Assembly: GCF_008014345.1 (NCBI RefSeq)
Contig: NZ_VPFL01000005.1
Coordinates: 124,001-188,000 of the forward strand
Direction: 5' to 3'
Length of the DNA stretch: 64,000 bases
Origin: Pelomicrobium methylotrophicum
GTDB taxonomy: Bacteria > Pseudomonadota > Gammaproteobacteria > Burkholderiales > UBA6910
This document shows, in pieces, positions 26,834 to 38,954 of the stretch (positions within the stretch are counted from its first letter, which is position 1; every line of letters begins with the position of its first letter). Below the pieces are notes generated by a model. The model was given only the letters and a program-made list of their open reading frames with translations. It did no database searches and was not told the origin of the DNA. Made by a program: the position numbers and the translations under genes.

Positions 26834-28718
26834 TCGATACCTCCGTCTTGGGCGGCCAGGGGTTTGGCAGCTTGCCGAGGAGATAGTAGTCGAATACGGC
26901 GCGGGCGATGGGCGCCGCGGTGGAGCCTCCGTGTCCTCCATTCTCCACCAGGATGGCTAGGGCGATCCGGGGTGCGTCTGCCGGGGCGTAGGCGACGAAC
27001 AGGGCGTGGTCGCGGTGTTCCTCCCGGATTTTCTTTTCGTCGTATTTCTCGCCCGGTTTCATCCCGATCACCTGGGCAGTGCCGGTCTTGCCGGCGAACT
27101 CATACTCGGCGTTGGCCCCCGCACGCGCCGCGGTGCCGCCTGGACGGGTGACGTCCACCAGGGCGTCTTTCACGCGCCGCAGGTTTTCGGGGTTCAGCGC
27201 CACGGTATAGAGAGGCTGCGCGGCGATGCGTCGGACCTCGCCCGTCGCGGTGTTCTTGATGGAGCTCACTAAGTGAGGGCGGAAAGCGGTGCCACCGTTG
27301 GCGAGGATGGCGGTGGCCTGCGCGAGCTGCATAGGGGTGGCCAGCATGTAGCCCTGGCCGATCCCCACCGACACGGTGTCTCCTGCATACCACTTGTCGC
27401 GGAAGCGTTTCCACTTCCATTCTTGAGAGGGCAGCAGGCCGGAGAGCTCCCCCTCGATGTCGATGCCGGTCTTCCTGCCGAAGCCGAACTTGCTCATGAA
27501 GGCGTGGATGGCATCGATGCCGAGATCCACGGCCAGCCCGTAATAGTACGTGTCGCAGGAGACCACCAGCGACTTGTGCAGATCCACTAGGCCGTGGCCG
27601 CCGGGCTTCCAGTCCCGGTAGCGGCGGCTCGATCCCGGTAGCGAGAACCAGCCCGGGTCGCTGATGGTGAAGTTGGGGGTGCGCTTGCCGAGCTCCAGGC
27701 CCGCCAAGGCCATGAAAGGCTTGAACGTGGAGCCCGGCGGATACTGCCCTCGCAAGGCCCGGTTGTTGAGCGGGCGGTCGGGGGACTCGTTCAGGGCCTT
27801 CCAGCTCTGGGGGTCGATGCCCTCGACGAACAGGTTCGGGTCATAGCCCGGCTTCGAAACCAGCGCCAGGACGCCGCCGGTGGAGGGTTCGATGGCCACC
27901 AGCGCCCCCCGGTAATCGCCGAAGGCCTGCTCGGCCACTTCCTGCAGGCGGATGTCGAGGGCCAGCGTGAGCGTGTTGCCGGCGACCGGTGGCGTGCGCG
28001 ACAGGGTTCGCAACGCCCGGCCGGAAGCGTCGACCTCCACCTGCTCGACGCCCGTGATGCCGTGCAGCTCCTGCTCGTAGCTCTGCTCGATACCGACGCG
28101 CCCGATGTAGTCCGAACCGCGGTAGTTGGCGTATTCCCCCCGTTCCTTCAGCTCTTCGATGTCCCGGTCGTTGATCCGCCCGATGTAGCCTACCACGTGG
28201 GAGGCGACCTCGCCTCTGGGATACTGGCGGAAGAGCCGCGCGCGGATCTCCACGTTGGGGAAGCGGAAACGGTTGGCGGCGAAGCGTGCCGCCTCCTCGT
28301 CGGACAGGCGCGTGCGGATCGGCAGGCTCTCGAAGCTTTTGGCCTCTTCCAGCAGGCGCTTGAACCGGCGCCGGTCCTTCGGCGTGATCTCTACCACGGT
28401 CGCCAGCTCATCGATGAGGGCATCCAGGTCGCGCACCTTGGCGGGTGTGATCTCCAGCGTGTAGGCCGAGTAGTTGGCTGCCAGCACCTCCCCGTTGCGG
28501 TCCACGATAATGCCCCGGTTGGGGACGATGGGCACCAGCGATATGCGGTTCGCCTCGGCCAGCGTCTGGTAGTGCTCCCGCTGGAGGACTTGCAGGTAGA
28601 AAAAGCGCCCCGCCAGCACCGCGAATGCCAGCAGAACGGCGAGGCCGGCGATCGCCAGCCGCAGACGAAAATTGTAGAGCTCCTGCTGCGTGTTCTTGAG
28701 CTCGACCCGGCGGTTCAT
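26817..28718 (-). CDS. mrdA: Penicillin-binding protein 2 (elongasome transpeptidase)
   Basis: Class B PBP crosslinking lateral-wall peptidoglycan. 633 residues. One N-terminal membrane anchor (about residues 20-42), a dimerisation/allosteric domain, and a transpeptidase domain with the catalytic STFK in YPPGSTFKP, SCD as the SxN-type motif and the KTGT motif in FAGKTGTAQ. The ATG at 28718 overlaps the mreD stop as ATGA. The order mreBCD-mrdA-rodA is standard. Confidence 0.95.
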   Translation of the reverse strand: MNRRVELKNTQQELYNFRLRLAIAGLAVLLAFAVLAGRFFYLQVLQREHYQTLAEANRISLVPIVPNRGIIVDRNGEVLAANYSAYTLEITPAKVRDLDALIDELATVVEITPKDRRRFKRLLEEAKSFESLPIRTRLSDEEAARFAANRFRFPNVEIRARLFRQYPRGEVASHVVGYIGRINDRDIEELKERGEYANYRGSDYIGRVGIEQSYEQELHGITGVEQVEVDASGRALRTLSRTPPVAGNTLTLALDIRLQEVAEQAFGDYRGALVAIEPSTGGVLALVSKPGYDPNLFVEGIDPQSWKALNESPDRPLNNRALRGQYPPGSTFKPFMALAGLELGKRTPNFTISDPGWFSLPGSSRRYRDWKPGGHGLVDLHKSLVVSCDTYYYGLAVDLGIDAIHAFMSKFGFGRKTGIDIEGELSGLLPSQEWKWKRFRDKWYAGDTVSVGIGQGYMLATPMQLAQATAILANGGTAFRPHLVSSIKNTATGEVRRIAAQPLYTVALNPENLRRVKDALVDVTRPGGTAARAGANAEYEFAGKTGTAQVIGMKPGEKYDEKKIREEHRDHALFVAYAPADAPRIALAILVENGGHGGSTAAPIARAVFDYYLLGKLPNPWPPKTEVSNEPND

Positions 28719-29236
28719 AGCGCGTCGGGGTCTGCCTTGGGCTTCTGGGGGAGGGTGAACAACAGGGAGAGCGCCGGCCACAACGCAGCGCCGGTGAGGG
28801 CTGCCAGGAACACGGCCCAGCCGGGGAAGGGCGCGCCGCCCGCCAGCGCCACCAGCAGGGAAACCAGCTCCTCCGCGACGAGCATCGGTGCCACGTGCAG
28901 CACCTGGCCGCCGGGCCCGAACATCAGCACCCGGCGCCTCCAGGTGAGTCCCAGGAACGCGAGCACCGAATAGGCCAGGGCGTTCTGGCCGAAGAGCGTG
29001 GCGTAACCCACGTCCATGAGCAGCCCCAGCGCCCAGGCGATGCCGATACCCACCCGGCGCGGCTCGCGGATACACCAGTAGAGCAGAACCACGGCCACGA
29101 AGTCCGGTCGCACCAGAAGTGCCGTGCCAGACCAAGGGAGCAGCGCAAGCAGCGCCGCCCCGATGAAGGTCAGGGCGATGAAGCCGGGACGGACCGGCAG
29201 CAGCAATTCCTCAGCTCTGGAAGGGGCAACCGCCAT
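28715..29236 (-). CDS. mreD: Rod-shape-determining protein MreD
   Basis: Inner-membrane partner of MreC and MreB. 173 residues with five or six hydrophobic segments; the conserved LLYWCIREPRRVGIGIAWALG block is typical of proteobacterial MreD. The ATG at 29236 overlaps the mreC stop (TGATG); a TTG one codon earlier is also possible. Confidence 0.92.
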   Translation of the reverse strand: MAVAPSRAEELLLPVRPGFIALTFIGAALLALLPWSGTALLVRPDFVAVVLLYWCIREPRRVGIGIAWALGLLMDVGYATLFGQNALAYSVLAFLGLTWRRRVLMFGPGGQVLHVAPMLVAEELVSLLVALAGGAPFPGWAVFLAALTGAALWPALSLLFTLPQKPKADPDAL

Positions 29237-30129
29237 CAACGTTCCTTGCGCGCTGCCTTGGGCGACTCGGCCGGCGCCTCAGCGGGCCGCGCCGGCACCG
29301 CTTCTTCGCGGGTCAGGATCAGGACCTGCCGGTGCTGCGCCACGCCGGCCACCGGCTGGCACACGATGCGGGCGAACGATTGCCCGGCGTCCCGTTCGAT
29401 CTTGGTCACTCTGGCTACGGGAAGCCCGGCTGGGTAGACGCTGTCAATGCCCGACGTGACCAGGAGGTCACCGGTCTCGATGTCGGCCGACAGCGGCAGG
29501 TAGCGCAGCTCCAGGGCCCCGTCCTCACTCCCGAAAACGATCGCGCGAAACCCGGTGCGCACCACCTGCACGGGCACCGCGTGGTCCTTGTCGGTGATGA
29601 GGGTGACCTCCGAGAGCAGGGGATAGACGCGGGTCACTTGTCCCACGACCCCCGCGGCATCGATGACCACCTGGCCCGCCACGACGTCGTGGATCGAGCC
29701 CTTGTCGACCAGGATCTTGCGGCTAAAGGGGTTGCGTTCCGCATAAAGGATCTCGGCCGCTACGGCTTTTTGCGCGTGCTGGTCGCGGGCTTTCAGTAGG
29801 GCGCGCAAGTGCGCGTTTTCTGCCTCCAGCGCTTCCAGCCGCTGCAGCCGCGCCGACATCCGCAGCTGCTCCTGGCGCAATCGCGCGTTTTCCTGCGCGA
29901 GCTGGCTCTGGGTGACGAAAAAATCCTGCACCCGGTGATAAACGGCGCCGGGCGCGGTGGCGATGCGCTGCAGGGGATAGAGCGCCAGCGACGCCCCGTC
30001 GCGCAGCGCATCCAGGTAGCGGTAGCGGGCGTCGGTCACCAGCAGCAGGACCGACAAGGCAATGAACAGGCTTAGGCGGGCAAGGGGGCTGGGGCCGCGT
30101 TTGAAGAACGGGGGCAGGCCGTATTCCAT
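29236..30129 (-). CDS. mreC: Rod-shape-determining protein MreC
   Basis: Bitopic elongasome protein, 297 residues. One N-terminal helix (about residues 18-33), a coiled coil rich in Gln/Glu/Leu (about 65-115) and a beta-rich periplasmic domain with VVGQVTRVYPLLSEVTLITD and DLLVTSGIDSVYPAGLPVA. The C-terminal Ala/Pro/Glu tail is low complexity. The ATG at 30129 follows a pyrimidine-rich leader with no Shine-Dalgarno; that leader belongs to the repeat element between mreB and mreC. Confidence 0.93.
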   Translation of the reverse strand: MEYGLPPFFKRGPSPLARLSLFIALSVLLLVTDARYRYLDALRDGASLALYPLQRIATAPGAVYHRVQDFFVTQSQLAQENARLRQEQLRMSARLQRLEALEAENAHLRALLKARDQHAQKAVAAEILYAERNPFSRKILVDKGSIHDVVAGQVVIDAAGVVGQVTRVYPLLSEVTLITDKDHAVPVQVVRTGFRAIVFGSEDGALELRYLPLSADIETGDLLVTSGIDSVYPAGLPVARVTKIERDAGQSFARIVCQPVAGVAQHRQVLILTREEAVPARPAEAPAESPKAARKER

Positions 30130-30136
30130 CAAGGAG

Positions 30137-30230
30137 GAGGGATGAAGGATGAAAAATGAAGCCCGGGGGCGTCTGTTCGTCCAAGGCGCGGCGTTCCTTC
30201 CGCCCTCATCCTTCCCCCTTCACCCTTTCT
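30137..30230. repeat. Inverted-repeat element between mreB and mreC
   Basis: GAAGGATGA (30144-30152) and TCATCCTTC (30206-30214) are perfect complements, embedded in longer purine-rich and pyrimidine-rich strands (gggatgaaggatgaaaaatgaag and ccttcccccttcacccttt in part). The same AAGGATGA/TCATCCTT core occurs between ptsI and the HPr gene. Confidence 0.65.
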
Positions 30231-31368
<1,138 letters not shown>

Positions 31369-31656
31369 ATGGCCCTTTCCCTCGACGACGTCCGGCGCAT
31401 CGCCCACCTGGCGCGCATTGCCATCGACGAGGAGGAGGCCCGGGCGGTCCTGCAACAGCTTACCGGAATTTTCGCGCTGATCGAGGAAATGCAGGCGGTC
31501 AATACCGCCGGGATCGAGCCCATGGCCCATGCCCAGGACGTGATCCTGCGGCTGCGGCCCGACGAGGTGACCGAGCCCGACCAGCACGAGCTGTTCCAGT
31601 CGAACGCCCCCAGCGTCGAGGCCGGATTGTACCTGGTGCCCAGGGTCATCGAGTAA
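31369..31656 (+). CDS. gatC: Asp-tRNA(Asn)/Glu-tRNA(Gln) amidotransferase subunit C
   Basis: Small belt subunit that wraps around GatA and steadies the GatCAB complex. 95 residues. It has the family start [17 protein letters not shown] and the C-terminal LRPDEVTEP region. The GatCAB operon implies that Gln-tRNA and/or Asn-tRNA are formed by transamidation. Confidence 0.95.
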   Translation: MALSLDDVRRIAHLARIAIDEEEARAVLQQLTGIFALIEEMQAVNTAGIEPMAHAQDVILRLRPDEVTEPDQHELFQSNAPSVEAGLYLVPRVIE

Positions 31657-31695
31657 GCCTCCTCCTGGGGCCGGGGAAGCGGTTTTGAAGACCCG

Positions 31696-33165
31696 ATGGA
31701 CGTGCTGAATTCCAGCCTCAAAGAGCTGTCCGCCTTGCTGGCGGCCCGGAAGATCTCCAGCGTGGAGCTGACCCGCTTTTTTCTCGAGCGGGCCCAGCGA
31801 CTAAACGGCCGGCTCAATGCCTTCATCACGCTGGATCCGGAACGCAGCCTCGCCCAGGCGCGGGAGGCCGATGCCCGCCGCGAACGCGGCGACGCGGGCC
31901 CCCTGACCGGCATCCCGGTGGCGCAAAAGGATATCTTTTGCGCCAAAGGGTGGCTGACCACCTGCGGGTCCAAGATCCTTTCCAACTTCGTCGCGCCCTA
32001 CGACGCCCACGTGGTGGAGCGCATGAATGCGGCCGGCATTGTGAACCTGGGCAAAACCAACATGGACGAGTTTGCCATGGGCTCGTCCAACGAAACGTCC
32101 TACTACGGACCCGTGCGCAACCCTTGGGATCCGGAGCGGGTCCCGGGCGGCAGCTCCGGAGGTTCCGCTTGCGCCGTGGCCGCCCGCATGGCGCCTGCCG
32201 CCACGGGTACCGACACCGGCGGCTCCATCCGTCAGCCGGCGGCCCTGTGCGGCGTCTCCGGCATCAAGCCCACGTACGGCGTGGTTTCCCGGTACGGGAT
32301 GATCGCGTTCGCCTCCAGCTTGGACCAGGGCGGTCCCATGGCCAGGTCGGCCGAGGACCTGGCGCTGCTGCTGAATGTCATGGCCGGGTTCGATGTACGG
32401 GATTCCACCAGCCTGGAGCGGGCGCCGGAAGACTATACCCGCGATCTGGAAAGGTCGCTCGCGGGCCTGCGGATCGGCCTGGCGGAGGAATACTTCGCCG
32501 CGGGCGTTGCCCCGGACGTGGCTCGGGCGGTACAGGCGGCGGTGGAGGAATTTCGCCGCTTAGGGTGCGAGACCGTGGAGGTGAAGCTGCCCAACACCCG
32601 GCTGTCGATCCCCGTGTACTACGTCCTGGCGCCCGCGGAGGCCTCGAGCAACCTGGCCCGCTACGACGGGGTGCGCTATGGCTACCGGGCCCCGGCGTAT
32701 CAAGACCTGCTCGACATGTACATGAAGACCCGCGCCCAGGGCTTCGGGGCGGAAGTCAAGCGCCGTATCCTGATCGGCACTTACGTGCTGTCCCACGGCT
32801 ACTACGATGCCTACTACCTCCAGGCGCAGAAGCTGCGGCGGCTGATCGCCGAGGACTTCCGGCGCGCGTTCGAGCGCTGCGACCTGATCGTGGGGCCCAC
32901 CTCGCCCACCACCGCCTTCCCCCTCGGCAGCCGCACCGCCGACCCGGTGCAGATGTACCTTTCCGATATCTTCACCATCGCCGTCAACCTGGCTGGGCTG
33001 CCCGGGATGTCGATCCCCGCTGGATTCGATGCGCAGGGGTTGCCGGTGGGCCTGCAGATCATCGGCAACTACTTCGGGGAGGCGCGCATGCTGAACGCCG
33101 CCCACCAGTACCAGAAGGTGACCGACTGGCACCTCCGTATGCCGCCCGGCCTCGACGGAGAATGA
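31696..33165 (+). CDS. gatA: Asp-tRNA(Asn)/Glu-tRNA(Gln) amidotransferase subunit A
   Basis: Glutaminase subunit releasing ammonia for GatB. 489 residues, amidase-signature family. The Ser-cisSer-Lys triad is K78 (AQKD), S153 (GGSSGGS) and S177 (DTGGSIR). It lies 39 bp after gatC. Its end is 53 bp before the gatB start. Confidence 0.96.
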   Translation: MDVLNSSLKELSALLAARKISSVELTRFFLERAQRLNGRLNAFITLDPERSLAQAREADARRERGDAGPLTGIPVAQKDIFCAKGWLTTCGSKILSNFVAPYDAHVVERMNAAGIVNLGKTNMDEFAMGSSNETSYYGPVRNPWDPERVPGGSSGGSACAVAARMAPAATGTDTGGSIRQPAALCGVSGIKPTYGVVSRYGMIAFASSLDQGGPMARSAEDLALLLNVMAGFDVRDSTSLERAPEDYTRDLERSLAGLRIGLAEEYFAAGVAPDVARAVQAAVEEFRRLGCETVEVKLPNTRLSIPVYYVLAPAEASSNLARYDGVRYGYRAPAYQDLLDMYMKTRAQGFGAEVKRRILIGTYVLSHGYYDAYYLQAQKLRRLIAEDFRRAFERCDLIVGPTSPTTAFPLGSRTADPVQMYLSDIFTIAVNLAGLPGMSIPAGFDAQGLPVGLQIIGNYFGEARMLNAAHQYQKVTDWHLRMPPGLDGE

Positions 33166-33218
33166 GCCGGCGGCGCAGGAGTGCCGAAGCGCGCACGGGC
33201 GGGAAGCAGGAGACCGAA

Positions 33219-34697
<1,479 letters not shown>

Positions 34698-34731
34698 AGG
34701 AAGGAAATCCGTTCCCTCACCTTCCCCTTTC

Positions 34732-35421
34732 TTACTTTCTCATTTCTCCCTGTTTTTGGGTCAGCTCCCGGTAACGCTCTTTGTCCGCCTCGAAGCGCGC
34801 TCGGATGCTTTCCATCTCCCGCTGCTTTGATACGACCTGCGCCTTGATGGCGGCTAGCTCTCGCTCGGCGTTGGCAAGCTCTTCTTTGAGCCAGTCGGGC
34901 ACGGGCTTGTTCTGAGCGGTGAATTTTCCCGCTTCCCCCGAGAGCTTTGTCACCTTGTCCACAGCGTTTTTTTCGCGCGCCCGCAAGCTCTGCAGCACGA
35001 GGCCGGCCTGCTCCAGATTCCGGTCCCGGGCGAGATCGATCTCCTTCTCGCTGGCGTAGGTGGCGAGCAGCGCCCGGTCGCGGCGCTCCCGCTCGATCGC
35101 CTCTCGTTCCTCCTCGGGGCTCTTCCTGGTTTCTTCCTTCTTGATCGAGTTCTGCCCCGGGATTTGCCCGGCCGCGTACTCCCGGATGACGATGCCGCGC
35201 TTGTTCATTTCCTGCGTGCCTTGTTGAACGCAGTCCGGCGTGAGTTTGTCGGTGTAATAGGTCCGGCCCTTGGCGTCCGTGCACTTGTACATCTTGGCAT
35301 CGGCGGCTGGCGCGATGACCGTGGCGGCGAACGCTATGGCGGCGAGCAGCGCGCGTGAAGTGTGCCGCTGCTCGGCCGATGTTGCCAATGAACGTCGTTC
35401 GGGCGCTTGCTGGTGGGACAT
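34732..35421 (-). CDS. DUF4124 domain-containing exported protein
   Basis: 229 residues. A hydrophobic segment at about 24-42 ending in PAADA looks like a signal peptide with a long n-region. The DUF4124 domain KMYKCTDAKGRTYYTDKLTPDC follows directly (KMYKC, then TYYTD); the rest is a charged coiled-coil-like region rich in Glu, Arg and Lys. Function unknown; such proteins are probably periplasmic. It is convergent with gatB, with a 34-bp pyrimidine-rich gap. Confidence 0.8.
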   Translation of the reverse strand: MSHQQAPERRSLATSAEQRHTSRALLAAIAFAATVIAPAADAKMYKCTDAKGRTYYTDKLTPDCVQQGTQEMNKRGIVIREYAAGQIPGQNSIKKEETRKSPEEEREAIERERRDRALLATYASEKEIDLARDRNLEQAGLVLQSLRAREKNAVDKVTKLSGEAGKFTAQNKPVPDWLKEELANAERELAAIKAQVVSKQREMESIRARFEADKERYRELTQKQGEMRK

Positions 35422-35466
35422 GGGACGTAACCCCCGTGACGCGGCGCGCTCGGGCTGCGCAGCGCC

Positions 35467-36111
35467 CTAGGCCCGCGCGCCGAATTCCTCCCGGTAACGA
35501 CGGATTTTAAGCAAGTGTTGTGCCAGTGATTGGTCGCTTTCCAGGCAGGCGATCACGTCGTCCAGGGTGGCGATGCTGATGACCGGAATCCCGTAAGCTT
35601 GCCGTACTTCCTCGACCGCGGAGCGGGGCCCTAGGCCGCGCTCCATGCGGTCCAGCGCGATCACGACGCCGCAGGGCGTCGCGCCGGCGTCGGTGATGAG
35701 CTGCACTGAAGCGCGAACCGAAGTGCCGGCGGAGATCACGTCGTCCACGATCAGCACCCGACCCTGGAGCGGCGCGCCGATGATGCGCCCCCCCTCGCCG
35801 TGGTCTTTGGGTTCCTTTCGATCGAAACAGAAGGGGGCATTGAAACCCAGCTCGGCCAGGGCGACGGCGGTCGCAGTGACGAGGGGGATGCCCTTGTAGG
35901 CCGGCCCGAACAGCATGTCAAAGGCAATCCCGCTCGCGTGAATGGCTTTCGCGTAAAATTGCGCCAGCACGCGCAGCGACGCGCCGTCGTTGAACAGGCC
36001 CGCGTCGAAGAAGTAGGGAGACACTCGCCCCGCTTTCGTGCGGAATTCGCCGAACCGAAGCGCGTTGCGCGTGATGGCGAATTGGACGAACTGGCGACGG
36101 AAGTCGGTCAT
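35467..36111 (-). CDS. pyrE: Orotate phosphoribosyltransferase
   Basis: Pyrimidine synthesis: orotate plus PRPP gives OMP. 214 residues. The PRPP-binding motif VLIVDDVISAGTS and the flexible-loop region FDRKEPKDHGEGG are intact; the N-terminus RFGEFRTKAGRVSPYFFDAG matches E. coli PyrE. The ATG at 36111 fits the family start. It is divergent from xth, the gap being 93 bp. Confidence 0.95.
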   Translation of the reverse strand: MTDFRRQFVQFAITRNALRFGEFRTKAGRVSPYFFDAGLFNDGASLRVLAQFYAKAIHASGIAFDMLFGPAYKGIPLVTATAVALAELGFNAPFCFDRKEPKDHGEGGRIIGAPLQGRVLIVDDVISAGTSVRASVQLITDAGATPCGVVIALDRMERGLGPRSAVEEVRQAYGIPVISIATLDDVIACLESDQSLAQHLLKIRRYREEFGARA

Positions 36112-36204
36112 GGGAGTAGGTGGGTTGATGGCTGACCACAAGATCGGGTTCTGCGTGCCGGAGCGACACTTTAAGCCGCAGGGCGTTTTTTTTCCAGTCT
36201 CGGC

Positions 36205-37014
36205 ATGCTTCGCATCATCACGCTCAACCTGAACGGCATCCGCTCGGCGGCGGCTAAGGGATTTTTCGAGTGGATGCCCAGACAGCGAGCCCAGGTGGTG
36301 TGCGTGCAGGAGCTGAAAGCCTTGGCGGCCGACCTCACGGCGGAGATGATGAGGCCGGATCGCATGCAGGGCTACTTCCATTTCTCCCAGCGGCGGGGCT
36401 ACAGCGGCGTCGGCATCTACTGCAAGCAAGCCCCGGAGCGCATCGTGGAAGGCTTGGGGATTGCCGACATCGACGCGGAAGGCCGCTACCTGGAGGCCCG
36501 TTACGACGGGCTCTCGATCGTCTCCCTGTACGTGCCCTCGGGCTCCGCCGGGCCGGAGCGGCAGGCGGTCAAGTTCAGTTTCATGGAGCGTTTTTTCCCG
36601 GTCCTCAAGAAACTGGCCGGGAGCGGGCGCGAATGCATCGTCTGCGGCGACATCAATATCGCCCACAAGGAGATCGATCTCAAGAACTGGCGTTCCAACC
36701 AGAAGAATTCGGGTTTTCTGCCCGAAGAGCGGGCGTGGCTCACCCGGGTTTTCGACGAGCTCGGCTTCGTGGACGTCTACCGCCGGCTCTACCCGGACGC
36801 GACGGGGGAGGCCTATACCTGGTGGTCCAACCGCGGCCGGGCATGGGAGAAAAACGTAGGGTGGCGCATCGACTATCAGATCGCCACGCCGAAGCTCGCC
36901 CAACTCGCCCGGCGGGCTTTCGTGTACAAGGAGCGGAGATTCTCCGATCACGCACCGCTCATCGTCGACTACGACGTGGATCTGCCCGCCGCTCCCAAGA
37001 GCCGGGCCCCATGA
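36205..37014 (+). CDS. xth: Exodeoxyribonuclease III (AP endonuclease)
   Basis: Repairs abasic sites and degrades one strand of duplex DNA 3' to 5'. 269 residues, endonuclease/exonuclease/phosphatase fold. LNLNGIRSAAAKGF, the catalytic Glu in VCVQELKA, GDINIAHKEIDL and the final SDHAPLIVDYD are all present. The ATG gives the conserved MLRIITLNLNGIR. Confidence 0.94.
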   Translation: MLRIITLNLNGIRSAAAKGFFEWMPRQRAQVVCVQELKALAADLTAEMMRPDRMQGYFHFSQRRGYSGVGIYCKQAPERIVEGLGIADIDAEGRYLEARYDGLSIVSLYVPSGSAGPERQAVKFSFMERFFPVLKKLAGSGRECIVCGDINIAHKEIDLKNWRSNQKNSGFLPEERAWLTRVFDELGFVDVYRRLYPDATGEAYTWWSNRGRAWEKNVGWRIDYQIATPKLAQLARRAFVYKERRFSDHAPLIVDYDVDLPAAPKSRAP

Positions 37015-37035
37015 CCTCTGGCGGCAGCCTTTCCT

Positions 37036-38451
37036 TTGAACACTGACAGCGCCTCTCGCAGTTGGCTTGCCGCCCTCCGCGTGTACCTGGAGCCCCGGGT
37101 GGTGCGCCTGCTGCTACTGGGCTTCTCCTCGGGGCTGCCGCTGCTGCTCACCCTGGGGACCCTTTCCTTCTGGCTGCGTGAGGCGGGGGTGGACCGCACC
37201 ACCATCGGATTCCTGAGCTGGATCGCCCTCGCCTATGGGTTCAAGTGGGCCTGGGCGCCCTTGGTGGACCGCCTACGGTTGCCCTGGCTCACCCGCCGGT
37301 TCGGCCGACGCCGGGGGTGGCTCTTGGCGGCCCAGCTCGGCGTCGTCGCAGGCCTCACGGGCATGGCCTTTTCCGATCCCGCCACTCACTTGGAGCGGCT
37401 GGTGGCGTTCGCGCTGCTCACCGCGTTCGCCTCCGCCACCCAGGACATCGCCATCGACGCCTTCCGCATCGAGTCGGCGCCGCCGGCGCTGCAGGGCGCC
37501 ATGGCCGCCGCCTATCAGGCCGGCTACCGGCTGGCCGTGATCCTGGCTTCTGCCGGGGCACTGGGGATCGCCGCGCGCTTCGATCCCAGCGATCTGAGCT
37601 ACGAGCACACCCCGTGGACCATCGCGTACCTGGTGATGGCCGGTTTCATGGGGGTGGGGATGGTCACGGTGCTCTTCTCCGCGGAGCCCCAGGTGGCGAT
37701 CTCCCGCGAGACGTTGGAGCGCGAAGCCCGGGTGAGCGCCCGCATGCACGCGGGCGGCCGTCTTCCCCGCTGGCTGGCGGACTTGCTGGCGTGGGGCTAC
37801 AGCGCGGTGGTCAGCCCCTTTCTGGATTTCCTGCTGCGCTACCGCTGGCAGGCGCTGCTGATCCTCGCCCTCATCGCGACCTATCGGATCTCGGACGTGG
37901 TGATGGGCGTGATGGCGAATCCCTTCTACGTGGACATGGGCTATACCAAGGACGAGGTGGCCGCCGTCTCCAAGGTCTATGGGGTCGTCATGACCATCGT
38001 GGGCGCTGCCATCGGCGGGGTGCTCAACCTCCGGTTCGGGGTGATGCGGATCCTGTTCCTGGGCGCCGTCCTTTCCGCCGCCACCAACCTCCTGTTCGCC
38101 TGGCTCTCCACCCAGGGGCACAACCTGCCGGCATTGATCCTGGCCATCTCCGCCGACAACCTGAGCGCCGGGATCGCCAGCGCCGCCTTCGTCGCCTACC
38201 TTTCGGGACTGACCAACGTGGCCTACTCCGCCACCCAGTACGCCCTGTTCAGCTCCGTCATGCTGCTCCTTCCCAAGTTCCTGGCGGGGTTTTCGGGACT
38301 GGCGGTGGACCGCTTCGGCTATGAAACCTTCTTCGTCGGGACCGCCTTGATCGGCCTGCCGGTCCTGCTGCTCGTGTGGCTCGCCGCCCGCACCGAGGCG
38401 CGGCGGCGGGCGGCGTTCGCGGACAGCGCTCCTCAGTCGAAGGAGCGCTGA
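37036..38451 (+). CDS. AmpG-like MFS transporter (muropeptide permease family)
   Basis: Inner-membrane transporter, 471 residues, about 12-14 helices. The N-terminal LLGFSSGLPLLLTLGTLSFWL and LIALAYGFKWAWAPLVDR-type blocks are the AmpG hallmark (here GFSSGLPLLLT and FKWAWAPLVDR). AmpG imports GlcNAc-anhydroMurNAc peptides for wall recycling. The first usable start is a TTG at 37036; GTG at 37081 would remove 15 residues. It overlaps the convergent DUF4426 gene by 19 bp at the 3' end. Confidence 0.88.
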   Translation: MNTDSASRSWLAALRVYLEPRVVRLLLLGFSSGLPLLLTLGTLSFWLREAGVDRTTIGFLSWIALAYGFKWAWAPLVDRLRLPWLTRRFGRRRGWLLAAQLGVVAGLTGMAFSDPATHLERLVAFALLTAFASATQDIAIDAFRIESAPPALQGAMAAAYQAGYRLAVILASAGALGIAARFDPSDLSYEHTPWTIAYLVMAGFMGVGMVTVLFSAEPQVAISRETLEREARVSARMHAGGRLPRWLADLLAWGYSAVVSPFLDFLLRYRWQALLILALIATYRISDVVMGVMANPFYVDMGYTKDEVAAVSKVYGVVMTIVGAAIGGVLNLRFGVMRILFLGAVLSAATNLLFAWLSTQGHNLPALILAISADNLSAGIASAAFVAYLSGLTNVAYSATQYALFSSVMLLLPKFLAGFSGLAVDRFGYETFFVGTALIGLPVLLLVWLAARTEARRRAAFADSAPQSKER

Positions 38452-38867
38452 AATTGGATGTTGAAGCTGCGGGGTTCGCCCTGGGGTTGGATCTGCAGCG
38501 TGAAGCGCAATGTCTCGGGCCGGGACAGGCGATACTCGCCGATGTAGTAGATCGCCCCGCTTTCGCGGACTTCCTTGAGCTCGAGGGTCGTAAGCCGCGC
38601 GGTCAGGGTGACCGCGGTGGCCTTGACCTCGGCGGCCACCGGCTGGAGCGTCCCATCGGCGTTGCGCTTCAGCACCGCCACGGTCAGCATACCGGCGTTG
38701 CGGCTTCGGCTGATGCCGTAAGCCTTGGCCACGTCCGGCGCGAGATCCTCGGTGGCGAGGGCGTTGTAATGGATTTCGTAGTTGCCGAACTTCTTGGACA
38801 GCTCGGCGGCTGCACCAAAGGGGAGCAGCAACGTCGCAAACGCGAATAAGACTCGATAGATGCTCAT
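38433..38867 (-). CDS. DUF4426 domain-containing periplasmic protein
   Basis: 144 residues with a signal peptide (hydrophobic 4-19, probable cleavage after GAAA) and one beta-rich domain; KKFGNYEIHYNAL and SLxRPE-type strands fit DUF4426. Function unknown. In many proteobacteria it lies near metW/metX, as here. Confidence 0.82.
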   Translation of the reverse strand: MSIYRVLFAFATLLLPFGAAAELSKKFGNYEIHYNALATEDLAPDVAKAYGISRSRNAGMLTVAVLKRNADGTLQPVAAEVKATAVTLTARLTTLELKEVRESGAIYYIGEYRLSRPETLRFTLQIQPQGEPRSFNIQFQRSFD

Positions 38868-38896
38868 CAGGCAAACTCCGACAGGTCTTTTTTCGG

Positions 38897-38902
38897 ATTA
38901 TA
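38897..38902 (-). promoter_or_regulatory. Consensus -10 for the DUF4426 gene
   Basis: A perfect TATAAT on the minus strand, 30 bp upstream of the ATG at 38867. The -35 region is weak. Confidence 0.45.
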
Positions 38903-38954
38903 GTAGAGGAACCCGGGACGGTTGCGCTTACGACTCCTTCGCAGCCGACGGTGG

